Assembly (NCBI RefSeq): GCF_036588685.1
Contig: NC_086378.1
Location: 27,381,578-27,445,577 of the forward strand
Direction of reading: 5' to 3'
Source of the DNA: Mytilus trossulus
Taxonomy: Eukaryota > Mollusca > Bivalvia > Mytilida > Mytilidae
DNA length: 64,000 nucleotides
Shown here piece after piece: positions 36,755-48,776 of this stretch. The notes under the pieces were generated by a model. The model did no database searches and was not told the DNA's origin. It saw only the letters and a program-made list of their open reading frames with translations. How positions within the stretch are numbered: the first letter of the stretch is position 1; each line of letters starts with the position of its first letter. A program made the translations under genes and the position numbers.

Positions 36755-37730
36755 TTACTCCATCTCACTACCAGATTCATACAGACTTTGATTTCTCTTT
36801 ACTCTTATTTTTTTAGACTGTGGACTCTCTTCACTCTCAGACCCATCACTTCTCTTTCTCCCCTCCTTATCTTCACCTAATACAAGTCCACTGGTAGCTT
36901 TCACAACCTCAGAATCACTTCTCTCACCACTACTTGCAGGACTAGATTGTGACAATGGTATTGTGTCTTCCGAATTTAGTGATGGTGTCTCCTCAACTGA
37001 AATGTCTGGAACAGCTTGAAACTTTTTCTGCTCAGCAATTAGACTTGCAAGTTCATCGTCGTCACTCCCCGGTAAAGCTAATTCAACAAGTCCTCTATCA
37101 CTGGTAAGCTGTAATTGTCTTTTAGCTTTTTGTTCAGCAGTAATTTCTTGAAGTTCTGAATCTGTATCGTCTAGATCGGACTGACTTGCTGAACTTTTTG
37201 ATGGTGAGGTAGATTTATCGATTGATTGTTCAAGTTTTTGCTTTTGCATAATTGCTTTGAATTCTTCATCGCTGTCTTCTTCCGAGTCGTTTTGACTTTT
37301 GGTAGGGTCTTTTTCATCAACAGAGATATTTACCGATACACCTAAAGACATGATGCTATCATCTGCATTACTTGACGATAAAAAACTTAAACTCTGATCG
37401 CTATCAGCGACAAAGCTTTCATATTCTGTATCATCGTCAACATCATCATCTTCATCATTATCACTGCCGACATTCTCCTCTACGTTACCGTCCATACTTA
37501 TGTCGTACTTAGAATCTTTACCGAGGAACACAGCATTGGGATCAGTGAGATCTAACATTGTACACAGTAGGGTGGTTTGTGAATTAGTCATAGTTTGTGG
37601 AGTGGGTGGATTTCTCTCCGATGGATTATATACATCTACAGTTTTTTCAAAGTTATCTGGTATAGTTAATGAACCTCCAAAATCTTTGACGATTGAATTC
37701 ATCTCTTCAGCTGTTACGTTGAAATTCCAC
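36755..37730 (-). CDS. DBR1: DBR1 exon 8 (C-terminal domain end and acidic tail)
   Basis: It begins [10 protein letters not shown] and includes [20 protein letters not shown], as in DBR1 C-terminal domains. The following 200 or so residues are low-complexity acidic/serine-rich, ending [19 protein letters not shown] and TAA. Confidence 0.95.
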
Positions 37731-40700
37731 CTGTAAATTAAACAAAAACATTTTCTTTTTATGTTATAAACTATAAGAAAAATTAATATTAGTTTTCACC
37801 CACAAAAAACAGAATTACTAAGACAGCAGAAGTTGATACAAATACACTTTAATCCACCATTTTCTACATTTGAAAATGCCTGTACCAAGTCAGGAATATA
37901 ACAGTTCTTGTCCATTCGTTTTTGATGCGTTTTGTTTTTTGATTTTGCCATGTGATTATGGACTTTCTAAATTGATTTTCCTCTGAGCTCAGTATTTTTG
38001 TGATTTTACTTTACACTATTGAATGACATTACATATTTGTTTCATAGAATTTGTACTTTTTTCCTTGGATGGCAACAATCATGTGGCATTTTAAAATTAA
38101 GTAATGAATAACTGCATGTGCTTCCAACTACCAGGAAATCAAATAAAAAACAGATATAACACATGTTTGTAATTTCAAGATTGTAGTACATGTATATGAA
38201 TGTAATTATAAGAAATAAATGCTTCTCTAGTGTAAATCTATATCATTTATATGGTTTTAAAGTATTCATCTTGCACACATTTTAATGAAGCCCTTCTTAC
38301 AAAATATGCCTTGGTCAATGCTTTCAAACACCAATAAAAATATAGAAAGAAGCTTTCAATTCTTAAATAGAGAGCATTCAGAGCAAATTTGTGTGGATTT
38401 ATTCTGTGTTCAGGAAAAGTCATGCATTCTTCATTTTTATGGTACAACAAGGATTAATATGAGCAAAAGAAACCATAAAACTAGCAAATATTTTTCTACA
38501 GAAAAAACAGACCTTCCTTAAATTTCCTGCATTATGTATAAAATTGATGTTGTACAAACTGGAGCTCACTTTCCTTATCAGGAGAAAGTCAGTTTTAGGG
38601 TTAAAAGTATAATGCAGCCCTATATTTTCAATAAAACTGAAATTTTAACACCATTGTTGCTTACATCTCATATCATTTGGACTTTGTTGGATAGTTGTCT
38701 CATTGGCAATCATTCCACATCTCTTTATCTTACCATTAAATAAATAAAATTGAGAATGGAAATGGGGAATGTGTCACAGAGACAACAATGATGAAATATT
38801 AAAACTGTATGGTCATAATGGAGATTTGCAAAGAATGGACGGGAATTTATATTTTTTCATAAGAACAGCGCACTCTGTTTGTTGAGATCTTTGATTTTTT
38901 TTTTGTTATTTCCTTTGTGTGATTGATGACTCATCGACATATATAATATGACACCCTCTTTCATTGCAGGTAACTTTGCCTAAGTCAAAATATGGGTCAT
39001 TGTGACTAAAATACTGTTCATTTATGTAACTATGGTGAAAGTATATGTAACACTGATATGTTCTTTACATTCTCTAATCAGACACATTAACCCTGCAACA
39101 CTTATGCACCTCTTCTAAGTCAGGAACCTCTGGTTAATCTTGTATGATTTTTAATTTAGTTCATTTATATATTTCATAGTTTAGTATGATGTCCATTATC
39201 ATTGAACTTGTACACATTTATGTTTAGGGGCAAGCTGAAGCATTCCTCTGGGTATTGGATTTTCTCACTGTGTTGAAGAACCATTGGTGGCCTTTGACAC
39301 ATTCCCAATTTTAATTCAATTTTACCAATATATACATAAAATTAAACTTCAATCACTCAAAATAAAACATTGGCCTTGAGTATGCAAGGTACCCGGTACT
39401 GTTGTACTGTATACAAAAATTGTTGATGTAAAATATCATAGAACATCAATATCAGGGGTCACCACACCAGGCAAGTGACAAAGTTGATCTAAGACTCCAC
39501 ACTTAGCTCTAGAGAATCTCTTAAGAGGAAGTTTAAGTCGCCCTCGATTTTCAATAAAATCTCCTTATGTCCCCTCATGATAATGATAAATTTTAATCTA
39601 TATCTAACAGAAAACAAAGAAACACCTTTCTCTGCCACCTGGACCAGGTAAATATTTATCAGCTCTTTTTAAATTGAGGAGATGATTTGTAGATTTAAGA
39701 ATTGCCAACCACTCAGCATCCAGCTCTATATTGATTGGTTTATCACTGTCATGTGGTACATCAAGAACCTGTTACAGAGAAAAAAATATAAAAGAATAGT
39801 AAGCTTTTTTTCTAAACTAACATATTATCTAAAATAAACATAGTTAATTTGATCTTGAGCCTTATAAACGCTTCAAAAGCAAATAAAACTGAGTCATAAA
39901 ATACATGTAATATGAGGAAAAAAAACAAAAAATTCAAAACATTCAAAAAGGTATAGTCTTGTATAATTTGTGGAGGTACAGTAATTTATTTTGAATAGTC
40001 ATGTGTATGAAATTTAAAAAAAAATAGCACCATAAGGCCAGGATTTTTTAATTTGTTGGTTTACGGATCCGCCGACCCGATTTTGTCGATTTGGAGAATA
40101 AAAATAAAATCAAATTTTCAGGCTTTTTTTTATTCTTGCCGACCCTTACAAATGCATTATCCCTGAAAAATAATTAAAATATCCTTTTTAAAGAAATGAA
40201 ATGCAGTAAACACTAACAGAAGTGATGACACTTTCTGGTGTGAAAAAATGAAACTTCAAGTAAACGTTTCTAAAAATAGACAAATGAATTATTAATGACC
40301 TTGAAATGTCGTTTGCGAAAAAAAAATTCTGAATGAAACCGGTGTTTAAAACCAATTACACAATAACTTCGTTTCCCTTATTTTTCACCAGTCTGTAAGA
40401 TGCATGTTCTCATAGAAATAGACTTGTCCAAATGTGGACAGGTGGAAGTTCAAGACATCAAGTTAAAGTACTGAATTTTAACACATCATTTGATATTTTC
40501 TTGTTTCATAGATAATAAAAAAATATCGTCCATTTGGATAAAAAAAACGGGAATGCATGGCAACAGATTATTTAACCTGATATTCTCGTTTTCCAGTGGA
40601 CGAGTCTATTACGTTTTTGACACGTGTGTTGAAACTTATTTTCGTACGACGTTTTTATTTTTTTTTTCTTTATCAGTTTTCGTGCTTACTATTTTTCACC

Positions 40701-43700
40701 AATTTTGAATAAAAGCTTAGTCAAATAACTGCCGTGAATCTGTTTTTCTTGTTGGTGAAATGACGATTTTATTTCGTCTTTGTCCGTGTACCAGCTTTTT
40801 TTTTACGGGAAATTATTAGACAATGTCATGCGATGTCTCTTACAGCTGAGCAATAATATAGCAATAATATTTCATCAAACTAAAATTTAAAAACGATGAC
40901 AAAATAGTATGACAAACATATTATTAGAAAGGTGAAATATATTTTTATTTTGAATATCAGTTTCCTGTCTTGAAAAATCTTCTTTTTTTTTTTTTTTCAA
41001 CCAACCGACCCGACCTTTTCATGGAGAAAATCAGTAAACCAACAAATTAAAAAACCGTTGCCTAAGTTTTATACATTTTTAAAAGATGACTGTTGTAATT
41101 TGAATCTTATAAGAGGTCACTGTGAGATGAAAAAAAGTGCTGTTCCTTTGTTCATCTTTTATGTTATATTTAAAATAAATCTGCATTTGTTCTGTAAAAA
41201 TGGGTTCTAACAATTATCCCAAAGCATAATTTCCCTATGTTATATAAAATACCTTATCTGAACATTTAAAGACATCATGTGAAAACAAAGTTCCTAAAAT
41301 ATCAAGGTGTATTGTCACTGTTATTAAAATACTAGCATAACCAAAGCAAAAGTATCAAGTACCTATATCGATCTGTATATATAACAAAGAAGGAAGACAT
41401 ACCTGTAAAAATTTTCGTCTTGGCAGGCACTTGTCCAGAGATAAAAACTTTGTAACCTTTGACTGACCATCTGAGGACTGAAATAAAATTCAAACATACT
41501 TTTTAATATTACATTTTTGTACTCATCTGGTGATCCCCCTGAGGTATGGATACATAACTGGTACTGTCCTACATCAGTTCTCCCTCAGCTCAGTTGGTAT
41601 AGAGGTGGCTTACTAGGCCACAGGTCCTTCGTTGGATCAATGGTTGATACAGTGCTAACTTTTAATGGAAGATCATACCCCAACCTTAGATTTTTCAGTT
41701 GTCACTCAAATTGAAAAATTCACAATGAATGAAAAAGATTAAATGATTAAGCATGGGGTTAAGATATCATCATTATGTACCATAAGGTACAAGGTTGGGA
41801 AAGAATAAGGGCGACTTGCCATATAGCATCTTACACCAGCTGCACTAGTGGAGAGTTCCTTTAGTTTAGTGGGCTGGAATTTTGGAATGAAGGTCCAGTC
41901 TAATAGACTGAAATCTATCTGATGAGTTAAGCTTTTTTCAACTGATTTTTATAGTTCGTTCTTATGTTGTACTGTTATACCACTGTCCCAGCTTAGGGGG
42001 AGGGTTGGGATCCCGCTAACATGTTTAACCTGCCACATTATTTATGTATGTGCCTGTCCCAAGTCAGGAGCCTGTAATTCAGTGGTTGTCGTTTGTTTAT
42101 GTGTTACATGTTTGTTTTTCGTTCATTTTTTTACATAAATAAGGCCGTTAGTTTTCTCACTTGAATTGTTTTACATTGTCTTATTGAGGCCTTTTATAGC
42201 TGACTATATGCGGTATGGGCTTTGCTCATTGTTGAAGGCCTAAGGTGACCTATAATTGTTAACGTTTGTGTCATTTTGGTCTTTTGTGGATAGTTGTCTC
42301 ATTGGCAATCATACCACATCTTCTTTTTTATATGATCTTATATTGTTTTAAGATTTTTTTTTTAACAGTTTAGATAGTACGATAAAATCACAGTTCTTTT
42401 GCTTTTGCATTTTTTTTCTTATAGTCTATTATAGGGAGTTGACTCATTTGAAAACATACCACATCTTCTTATTTTACATTCTAGAACTTGTTTTATATTG
42501 AAAAGCTAAAAATTGCTTCAAATTTTAGCTAGACATAACAATTTTGTATGAATGACCTTATACAAATGAGAAGATCCAGGGTTGTTAGAAACCTTACCTC
42601 ATGTTGGACTGCTGCTGGGAACTTGATATGTAGATGGGCAGCAAACCAGTATTCTGGCTTTAAGTAATACAGCAATTCCTCATGGAAAGGATTGCCTAGT
42701 CTGCCATCATCTATGTCCTTCTGAAAATCTGGTTTCCTCTTCAACAGCTCATGGACATCACCATACTTCCAAATGTTTCTAGGCCAGTCATGGGATACAA
42801 ATATCTTGACAGGTCTTGTTAACTACATTTTATAGTATAAGAAATAGTGCATAAATATACAATTTTCAAACGAATAAGAGAAGATTTAGGTTATGCATTA
42901 GCAAAATAAATTTTCCTTTTCATTACCATAATCAACTGGGAAATGTCTCTTTTGCTAACAGAATCTATGTGTGTGCCATTATAAATTAAGGAATTGATTT
43001 TAAATATTTCATCTTCAAATAAAAGTATCTGTGAAAAAATTATTTACAAAATGTTCGCCTGTTTATACATTCATCTTACTTAATACATGTACCAGATAAG
43101 CATGATAAGCCCATCGCTTTATCAAAGAATAAAGTTCAATAACTTCTCAATGTCAAATTAGAAATTTATGAAAAAATAAAAGGAGGTTATCTTAATAGAT
43201 ATAAACCAGTCAGCAAAGTTTCATGAGAAATGCTGAAAGAACTTTAAAGATTTTGTCAGAGAACAGGAAAATCACCCCTTTTTATGATTTAAATACAATA
43301 ACTTATAAACAATTTTCTTGTTTTCAGTATCATCTTAAAATTTTGGTTCATCCATCTATATCAATATTATTTTTTCTAATTAATCCATACTTTTGGTGTG
43401 TCTTTTTATTTCTTATTTTTGTATAGTCTTACCTGCTTCAGTCTAAATATTTCCAAAGCTCTAACATGGTATGCTGATCTCTTGGCGTCCTCATTGTATG
43501 GAGGATGTTCATAATGTCCTGGAAAAATAAAATATGCTATCAAAATACATTGCTATCTTATCTTATTCTAACTGTGTGTTAAATTTTTTTAATATCCTTT
43601 CAATACAGCTTTCGGATTTTAATACTCTTTCTTTAAGCCAACGCCCATACTAATACCTTGACGAACCAGTCAGATTAAAATCAAACCACTCACTTGCTAT

Positions 43701-46700
43701 TGTTTATACATGCCACAGATCAGGAAACTGGAGCTATGAGCAGTTTGATTTCAATTAGACTGTTGATGAAAAATCCTCCATTCTCTAATATAAATTCTCT
43801 CCTTTTGATCCAGTTAAAATATTTTTACCTATCAGGGCTATAGGTAAAATCCAAGAGTGTTTAACTGTTATATTTATAGGCAGATCCAGGGAGGTTGGCC
43901 CCCCCTATTGTGGGAAAAGTTTGGTTGATTATATAGAGAATCACTGAAGCATGACTGAAGCCCCCCCCTCTTAGTTGCAAGTCCCCCTTAGGTCAGATAG
44001 TGGACCCTCCCCCTTTTATGAAGAGTTCTCAAGATCCGCCACTGATAATTGCAAAACCAGTTATGAGGAGAGGATTTTGGTTTTTATCTTGATATGTCTC
44101 ATTTGCAATGTTTATGATGTGATTATCATAATAAGATATTGTTTACCTTAAAATCAAATATTTCTACGGACAGTATATTCTTGACCCAGTGAACCCTAAT
44201 ATTGCATATACATGTATCTCATTCTTCATAATATGACAACTTTGGCCAATGATGCTCCATGCTTCCAAAGGTGAGCTGGTTGATTTGCTTCAAATTCTGT
44301 TCAGCCAATTTCCTTTCTATTCTGCAGATTTGAGCTGCACTTTTAATAAGTATTGATTAAATCTAAAGCTATGCAGCTTTTATAGAGGGATGCTAAGAAA
44401 TATAAAAAAAAATTAGAATGGAAATGGGGAATGTGTCAATGAGACAACAACCCGACCATAGAGCAGACGACAGCAGAAGGTCACCAACAGGTCTTCAATA
44501 CAGGGAGACAAGTTTACCTTTATGTGCATTATGGCCTTTAAAGATACCAGAACAGCCAGCTATTCTAACTCCTCCTACTTGGATAACACCTGCATATCCT
44601 GTAACAGAAAAAAATAAAATCAGTTAAAAGACAAGAACAGCCAACTATTCTAACTCCTTCTTAGATAAAACCTGCATATCCTGTATAAATACAAACAGAT
44701 AAAGTTAGTTTAAAGACAAGAACAGCCAGCTATTCTAACTCCTCCTACTTGGATAAATGCATATATTTTATTTCGTTTGAAATAGGGGTTTCCCGTTTGC
44801 TATTTGTAGTAATTATCTATAGATGGGAACTAGTATAACTAGTTCGGATACTGGTTTTGTAACAGTATGTACTATTTATAAATTTGATGTTAGGTGCATA
44901 AGGCGCTAGGAAAGTTTTGGCGGTTTTTACGGGTGGGGTTTCACATGTTTAATGGTACTATAGAAAGTTTTGCATTTAAATGTATTTGTATTGAAGGTGC
45001 TAGCAGTTATGTCGAATTGAAGTTGGTCACACAGGTATATATGTAGTTGCTGCTATGTTTATTGTACGTACAGGCGTTGGAGGTATTAGCCGAGAAAAAA
45101 GAAACGATGCGAAAGAGGAACAATGTTATACGTCATGTATTTATATATTGTTTCAATCAAAGAAATATGTACAATGAAGTAAAATAAAATATTGTATCGC
45201 AAGAGAAAATAAGATGTAACTGCGAGCAACTAATCCTATTTCTGTGTTTGTCTTGTTTATAGCATATTGAATTTAGAGATTAATACTTTAAATTTGGACG
45301 AGCAGGACGAGGGAGAATTTAAAACCTGCATATATCCTGTAACAGAAAAAGATAAAGTTAATTTAAAGACTAGAATAGCCAGTGTTTATAGATCTTCCAA
45401 CTTAAATAACACCATGATATATCATAGCAGAAACAGTACTGTACATATCCTTTATATTTCAGAAACATTTAAGAGCATATTTTTGCGAAAAGCTGTTTTA
45501 AGAATTTTGTTTAAAAATGACATGTTACTGCAAATAAAAAATGTTTGTTTTTATGGCTATGTCAAGATTGCACAACAGCTAACTATGCATATATAAATTG
45601 TTGCAAGAAATAAAATGTGATATTTTGTTGTCATTTAATCAGAAGCAAATAAAAATTAACACATGAGGATACCCGTATGCTTCAAATATGACTGTTAAAA
45701 TTCTCATGACTCTGAAATGACAAACCAGAAAATTTTCAAAATCAAAAGCAGCTCTTTATTCACCAATCCTAACAACAGTATTAAGTTTGTAGTAGTTTGA
45801 TTCAAGGATACTAGAGCTCGTGCATGATATTAAAAGAATGCCTCTTATTCATTTTATGATTAAAGTTCTAAAACTCTGGACTGACAAATAAAAAATATTT
45901 CGTTATATTCACTAATTTTGATAATTACGTAAAGTTTTTGGTAAATCAATCCAAGCATACATACTTAAGTTATTGAATCTTAGGTAAAAAAAAAAATAAC
46001 TTAAATCTGGCAATGAAAAACTTGTATTAACTCTATCAGAAAATAATTTTATTAAATGGATATCAAGCTCAACGATAACAGAGTTTTGAGAAAATCAATA
46101 CTGGAATATTGGAGTTAGTGCACAATATGTGAAAAATCTCTGGAAGTATAAATGAAATATATATATATATACCACTTTTTTTTCAAATGTCGAGCTGCTG
46201 TTCAAATAGTTCTAAATGCCTACAAATTTGAAAAAAAAGAAAAAAAACAACCAATTACTCACAACTTGCCATACTGAAATTATTGGTATGTGATTTATGA
46301 ACTCCTTACCCATATAATAAATATTAGGAGCCACCCATCCACCATATGGTAATTCCTGTAAGTAGTTTGATGCCTCATGGTTGCCACCAACAAATATGGT
46401 TAAAATAGGGGCTTTCTTCTCTCCAGAATAATACCTGTTAATATAAAAAAAGACATATATTTTGTTTTTGTATAATATTTAAACATATTATTCCTTGCTA
46501 TAACAATAGTGATTACGATATCAATTTTAACAAACAACAGGGTTGCTTTTCAAAGTACAAAATGTATAGAAAGATGTGTGACATGTACATGTAACTTATT
46601 CAACTGAATATTGACATAAACTGTAATACCAGCAATGACAAAGTAGCATTTTCTAGGCAATCAAAGGTACAAAATGTAGCTTCACAAGTATCAAAATTCC

Positions 46701-47287
46701 TCTTGAAGCTCTTCTCAAAAGTCTAACTGTCCCCTCCCCCCTCATCGATTCTTTCATGTCTACAATGTAGACATGGAAGAATCAATGAGGGGGGAACAGT
46801 TAGACCCTACATGTGATTTTGAAGAAATTGTGATCCTTTCCCCTTGTTTAAATCAGCTTATCTTAGGTTGTCTGATCTTTTAATAAATTTCATATAAATA
46901 TTTTTGATATGCAGAACCTTCTAATCAATTAAATCTGCAAGTTCGATGTATTGGTTTGCATGGACATACATGTACATGCATGTACAATGTAATTTACTCA
47001 ATACAATAACTTTGCTTCTAAATTTCAAGAATTTTGAAGTTTTACATGTATGTATGTTAGCATAAGTATTTGTTTTAAAATGTTTATTACTTGTAGAATG
47101 TTTTAATTTCCTGATATTTTTGTGGTACAGCCATACATTGCATATCACTTTTATTTCTAACAGCTTGAAAATCTCCACACATGAGCAGCAAATCAACCTT
47201 TATATTGTTCTTCTGTTCAAGTAATTCTATAGTTTCATAAATCTTGTCTAATTCCCCATGGCAACAGCCTTCTACTGCAATCTTCAT
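36755..47287 (-). CDS. DBR1: Lariat debranching enzyme
   Basis: DBR1 hydrolyses the 2'-5' branch bond of excised intron lariats in the nucleus so that they can be degraded or processed. Eight exons (47287-47091, 46434-46310, 44598-44518, 43518-43433, 42822-42598, 41477-41403, 39768-39626, 37730-36755) join in phase to 636 codons including the stop, 635 residues. Metal-site residues of the metallophosphoesterase fold are all present: C8/H10 (EGCCHG), D39 (CGDFQ), N84-H85 (GGNHE), H174 (SHDWP) and H226/H228 (AHLHIKF). The DBR1 C-terminal domain follows from about residue 240. Then comes a long Asp/Glu/Ser-rich tail and a basic segment, KKIRVKR, near the end, a likely nuclear-localisation signal. 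It is longer than the human protein (544 residues) because of this tail. Intact and expected to be active. Confidence 0.97.
39180..39320 (+). repeat. Dispersed repeat fragment in DBR1 intron 7
   Basis: TGAAGCATTCCTCTGGGTAT and CATTGGTGGCCTTTGACACA TTCCC relate it to 18800-19060. Nearby, 38680-38800 holds GATAGTTGTCTCATTGGCAA and an inverted GAGAATGGAAATGGGGAATG piece. Confidence 0.55.
39626..39768 (-). CDS. DBR1: DBR1 exon 7
   Basis: It encodes VLDVPHD and [20 protein letters not shown], then YLPGPGGRE. It ends in phase 2 before GTGTTT, a weaker donor than the others. Confidence 0.93.
41403..41477 (-). CDS. DBR1: DBR1 exon 6
   Basis: Twenty-five codons encode [19 protein letters not shown], a well-conserved family segment. 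Acceptor TATTTCAG, donor GTATGT. Confidence 0.95.
41570..41655 (+). repeat. tRNA-like SINE fragment in DBR1 intron 5
   Basis: CTCAGCTCAGTTGGTATAGA resembles an RNA polymerase III A box, and CGTTGGATCAATGG 35 bases on is a decayed B box. Not a functional tRNA gene. Confidence 0.4.
41935..42335 (+). repeat. Fullest copy of the mussel-type dispersed repeat
   Basis: In order: TTTTTATAGTTCGTTCTTAT, CAGGAGCCTGTAATTCAGTG, AAGGCCGTTAGTTTTCTCAC, TATGGGCTTTGCTCATTGTT and AGTTGTCTCATTGGCAATCA, then TACCACATCTTC. It serves as reference for the fragments elsewhere in the window. It lies in DBR1 intron 5. Confidence 0.75.
42598..42822 (-). CDS. DBR1: DBR1 exon 5 (SHDWP, AHLHIKF)
   Basis: Exactly 75 codons carry [13 protein letters not shown] and [18 protein letters not shown], followed by donor GTAAGG. 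It holds three of the metal-binding histidines. Confidence 0.97.
43433..43518 (-). CDS. DBR1: DBR1 exon 4
   Basis: It encodes [20 protein letters not shown] then ALEIFRLKQ, matching the family segment before SHDWP. Donor GTAAGA, phase 0. Confidence 0.96.
43877..44044. mobile_element. Short MITE (GGCAGATCCAG ... GGATCCGCCACTG type)
   Basis: The left end GGCAGATCCAGGG mirrors the right end AGATCCGCCACTG. Inside are C-rich runs and TCACTGAAGCATGACTGAAG, as at 16196-16348. It lies in DBR1 intron 3. Confidence 0.65.
44411..44510 (-). repeat. Dispersed repeat next to the DBR1 exon 3 donor
   Basis: GAATGGAAATGGGGAATGTG, TCAATGAGACAACAACCCGA and CAACAGGTCTTCAATACAGG belong to the 18800-19060 family, inverted. 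The repeat stops about 8 bases from the splice donor. Confidence 0.6.
44518..44598 (-). CDS. DBR1: DBR1 exon 3
   Basis: It encodes [20 protein letters not shown] then GHNAHK. The acceptor is CTGTTACAG. The donor GTAAAC is followed within about 8 bases by a dispersed repeat (44411-44510). Partial copies of the exon lie upstream. Confidence 0.94.
44540..44775 (-). repeat. Tandem partial copies of DBR1 exon 3 and its acceptor
   Basis: AACAGCCAGCTATTCTAACT occurs in the exon and again about 85 and 170 bases further on the plus strand (near 44636 and 44722). CCTGCATATCCTGT (the acceptor region) is also repeated. A fourth, more diverged piece lies at 45325-45415. The copies are truncated and lack a donor. 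Confidence 0.8.
46310..46434 (-). CDS. DBR1: DBR1 exon 2 (GNHE motif)
   Basis: It encodes [20 protein letters not shown] and [16 protein letters not shown], with acceptor TTAACAG and donor GTAAGG. Confidence 0.96.
46721..46805. repeat. Long hairpin (about 40-bp arms)
   Basis: GTCTAACTGT at the left pairs with ACAGTTAGAC at the right. The arms continue through CCCCTC/GAGGGG and CATGTCTAC/GTAGACATG with few mismatches and almost no loop. It lies in DBR1 intron 1. Confidence 0.85.
47091..47287 (-). CDS. DBR1: DBR1 exon 1 (catalytic N-terminus)
   Basis: The start [20 protein letters not shown] matches DBR1 from the first residue. The exon includes CGDFQAVRN and ends in phase 2 before GTAATA. 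Confidence 0.96.
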
Positions 47288-47704
47288 CCTACAAATGTAA
47301 TATAATAGTATGTTTTATATATCCTTTTTTCTGTCACAAATAAATCCTACAATATTTCTTCAATTGAGAATAGTACTCTGGAATATTTCTTCCATTTGGA
47401 TCCAATTCTGTAAAGAAATTGCTATTTCATTCACTATGTGCATAGCCTTTTTCCTCCAACTTACTTATCATTTACTGATTGAACGCTGGACGGCATCTTT
47501 TGTAAAGTTCAGTTGTCTCATTGGCAAATTTATGGCAATCATACCACATCTTATTTTTATATTTATGTATTCAGGGATACAAGATCTTTCAATTAACATG
47601 ATCATGATGATATGATTAATGCATAGTCCAAGAAATCTTCATACATAATCATTAAATTTTATTTTCCTGTCACAATGCCCATGATAATATTTAGCTTTGA
47701 TGTT

Positions 47705-47885
47705 CTTTTCGCCCACATGATCAGATGTCAACCCAGGTAGTTCATTCATGAAGGTTTTAATTGGAATACCTTTGTGACGGATAACAGTAAAATTCTTTTT
47801 AGATGAATGTGACTTCCATGACTATGTGACCAAAATGTAGACATCTTCACTTCCAAAACATGTTGAGCGAATGGGCGAAATATTT
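47705..47885. mobile_element. Possible small inverted-end element upstream of DBR1
   Basis: CTTTTCGCCCACATGAT at the left faces CGAATGGGCGAAATAT at the right, about 170 bp apart. The arms are short, so this could be chance. Confidence 0.3.
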
Positions 47886-48400
47886 GATTTAATACTGCAT
47901 AAAAGAAAATAAGATGATTACCCTCTCATTCCTACTGAAATCAAGATTACGTACTTAAGGACTACTTACTGAACATAAATTATTTCCATTTTTACTACCC
48001 TACTGAATGACAATTATGAAAATGCCCAAAACTTTTAATAGAGATGGGATACATGTACACCTTCAATATGGTAAATGATGTCATACAGGCGTTCTTTTCC
48101 AGTGAGAGACAGGATTCAAGAAATGACTTATTATTTGAGATGAATGACGTATTAATAAGGATATTTTGACCAATCACAGTAAAATTGAAATTAATTTGTC
48201 GCTATAAAAAGTACCCGAAAATGACTTTTCAAAGACTGGCAGTAATAGGCATTCATACCCTCATTGTATGTACATGTATGTAGATTCCGCCAGTGGAGAT
48301 GCACCCCTTGATTGACTGCAAGGGTATAGTGAATCCATGTACACTCCCTAAGGATTAATGGAGATTTGTCCTTCAAAATATTATCCCACCATCAGGACAA

Positions 48401-48770
48401 TCCCCATCCAACACTGCCCAAGGGAGTATACATGTAGGACACCGGGAAGTCTGTAATTATGGTGGAGGAAGGTAAAGTCCCGGAGAGAACCACAGGGCTT
48501 CTTGGGGGAAACAGACAACAGGTTATCCAAAGAGATTTCAGAAGATTGATCCCCAGGTCAAGCTGGGAACAACTTTGACCTAACAAGTCCCCCGAAGTAT
48601 CCAATCTAGTTTTAACTCGTGTCCATGTGTCTGGATACCAGAGATTTGTGTGGCTGTGGGAGTGTGAAAATCACCGTACTGATATACTGAAACTCGACGT
48701 CTCGAGTGAGAATCGAACTCGGGACCTTCAGTACTGTAGCAATCCGTCTTAACCACTAGACCACGAACCC
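48401..48770 (-). mobile_element. tRNA-derived SINE
   Basis: Reading the minus strand from 48770, the tRNA-like head has an A box in GTGGTCTAGTGGTTAAGAC, resembling tRNA-Glu, and a B box in GAGTTCGATTCTC about 40 bases later. A unique body follows, with CCTTCCTCCACCATAATTAC. The 3' limit is uncertain. The head is not a working tRNA gene because its acceptor stem does not pair. Confidence 0.7.
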
Positions 48771-48776
48771 ATTCAT

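Noticed and set aside
45267-45596. 109-codon plus-strand open frame
   Set aside because: It lies antisense in a DBR1 intron and overlaps a diverged copy of exon 3. Composition is unremarkable and there is no recognisable domain.
48700-48770. tRNA gene
   Set aside because: A and B boxes are present, but the acceptor stem does not pair and a SINE body follows, so it is a SINE head.
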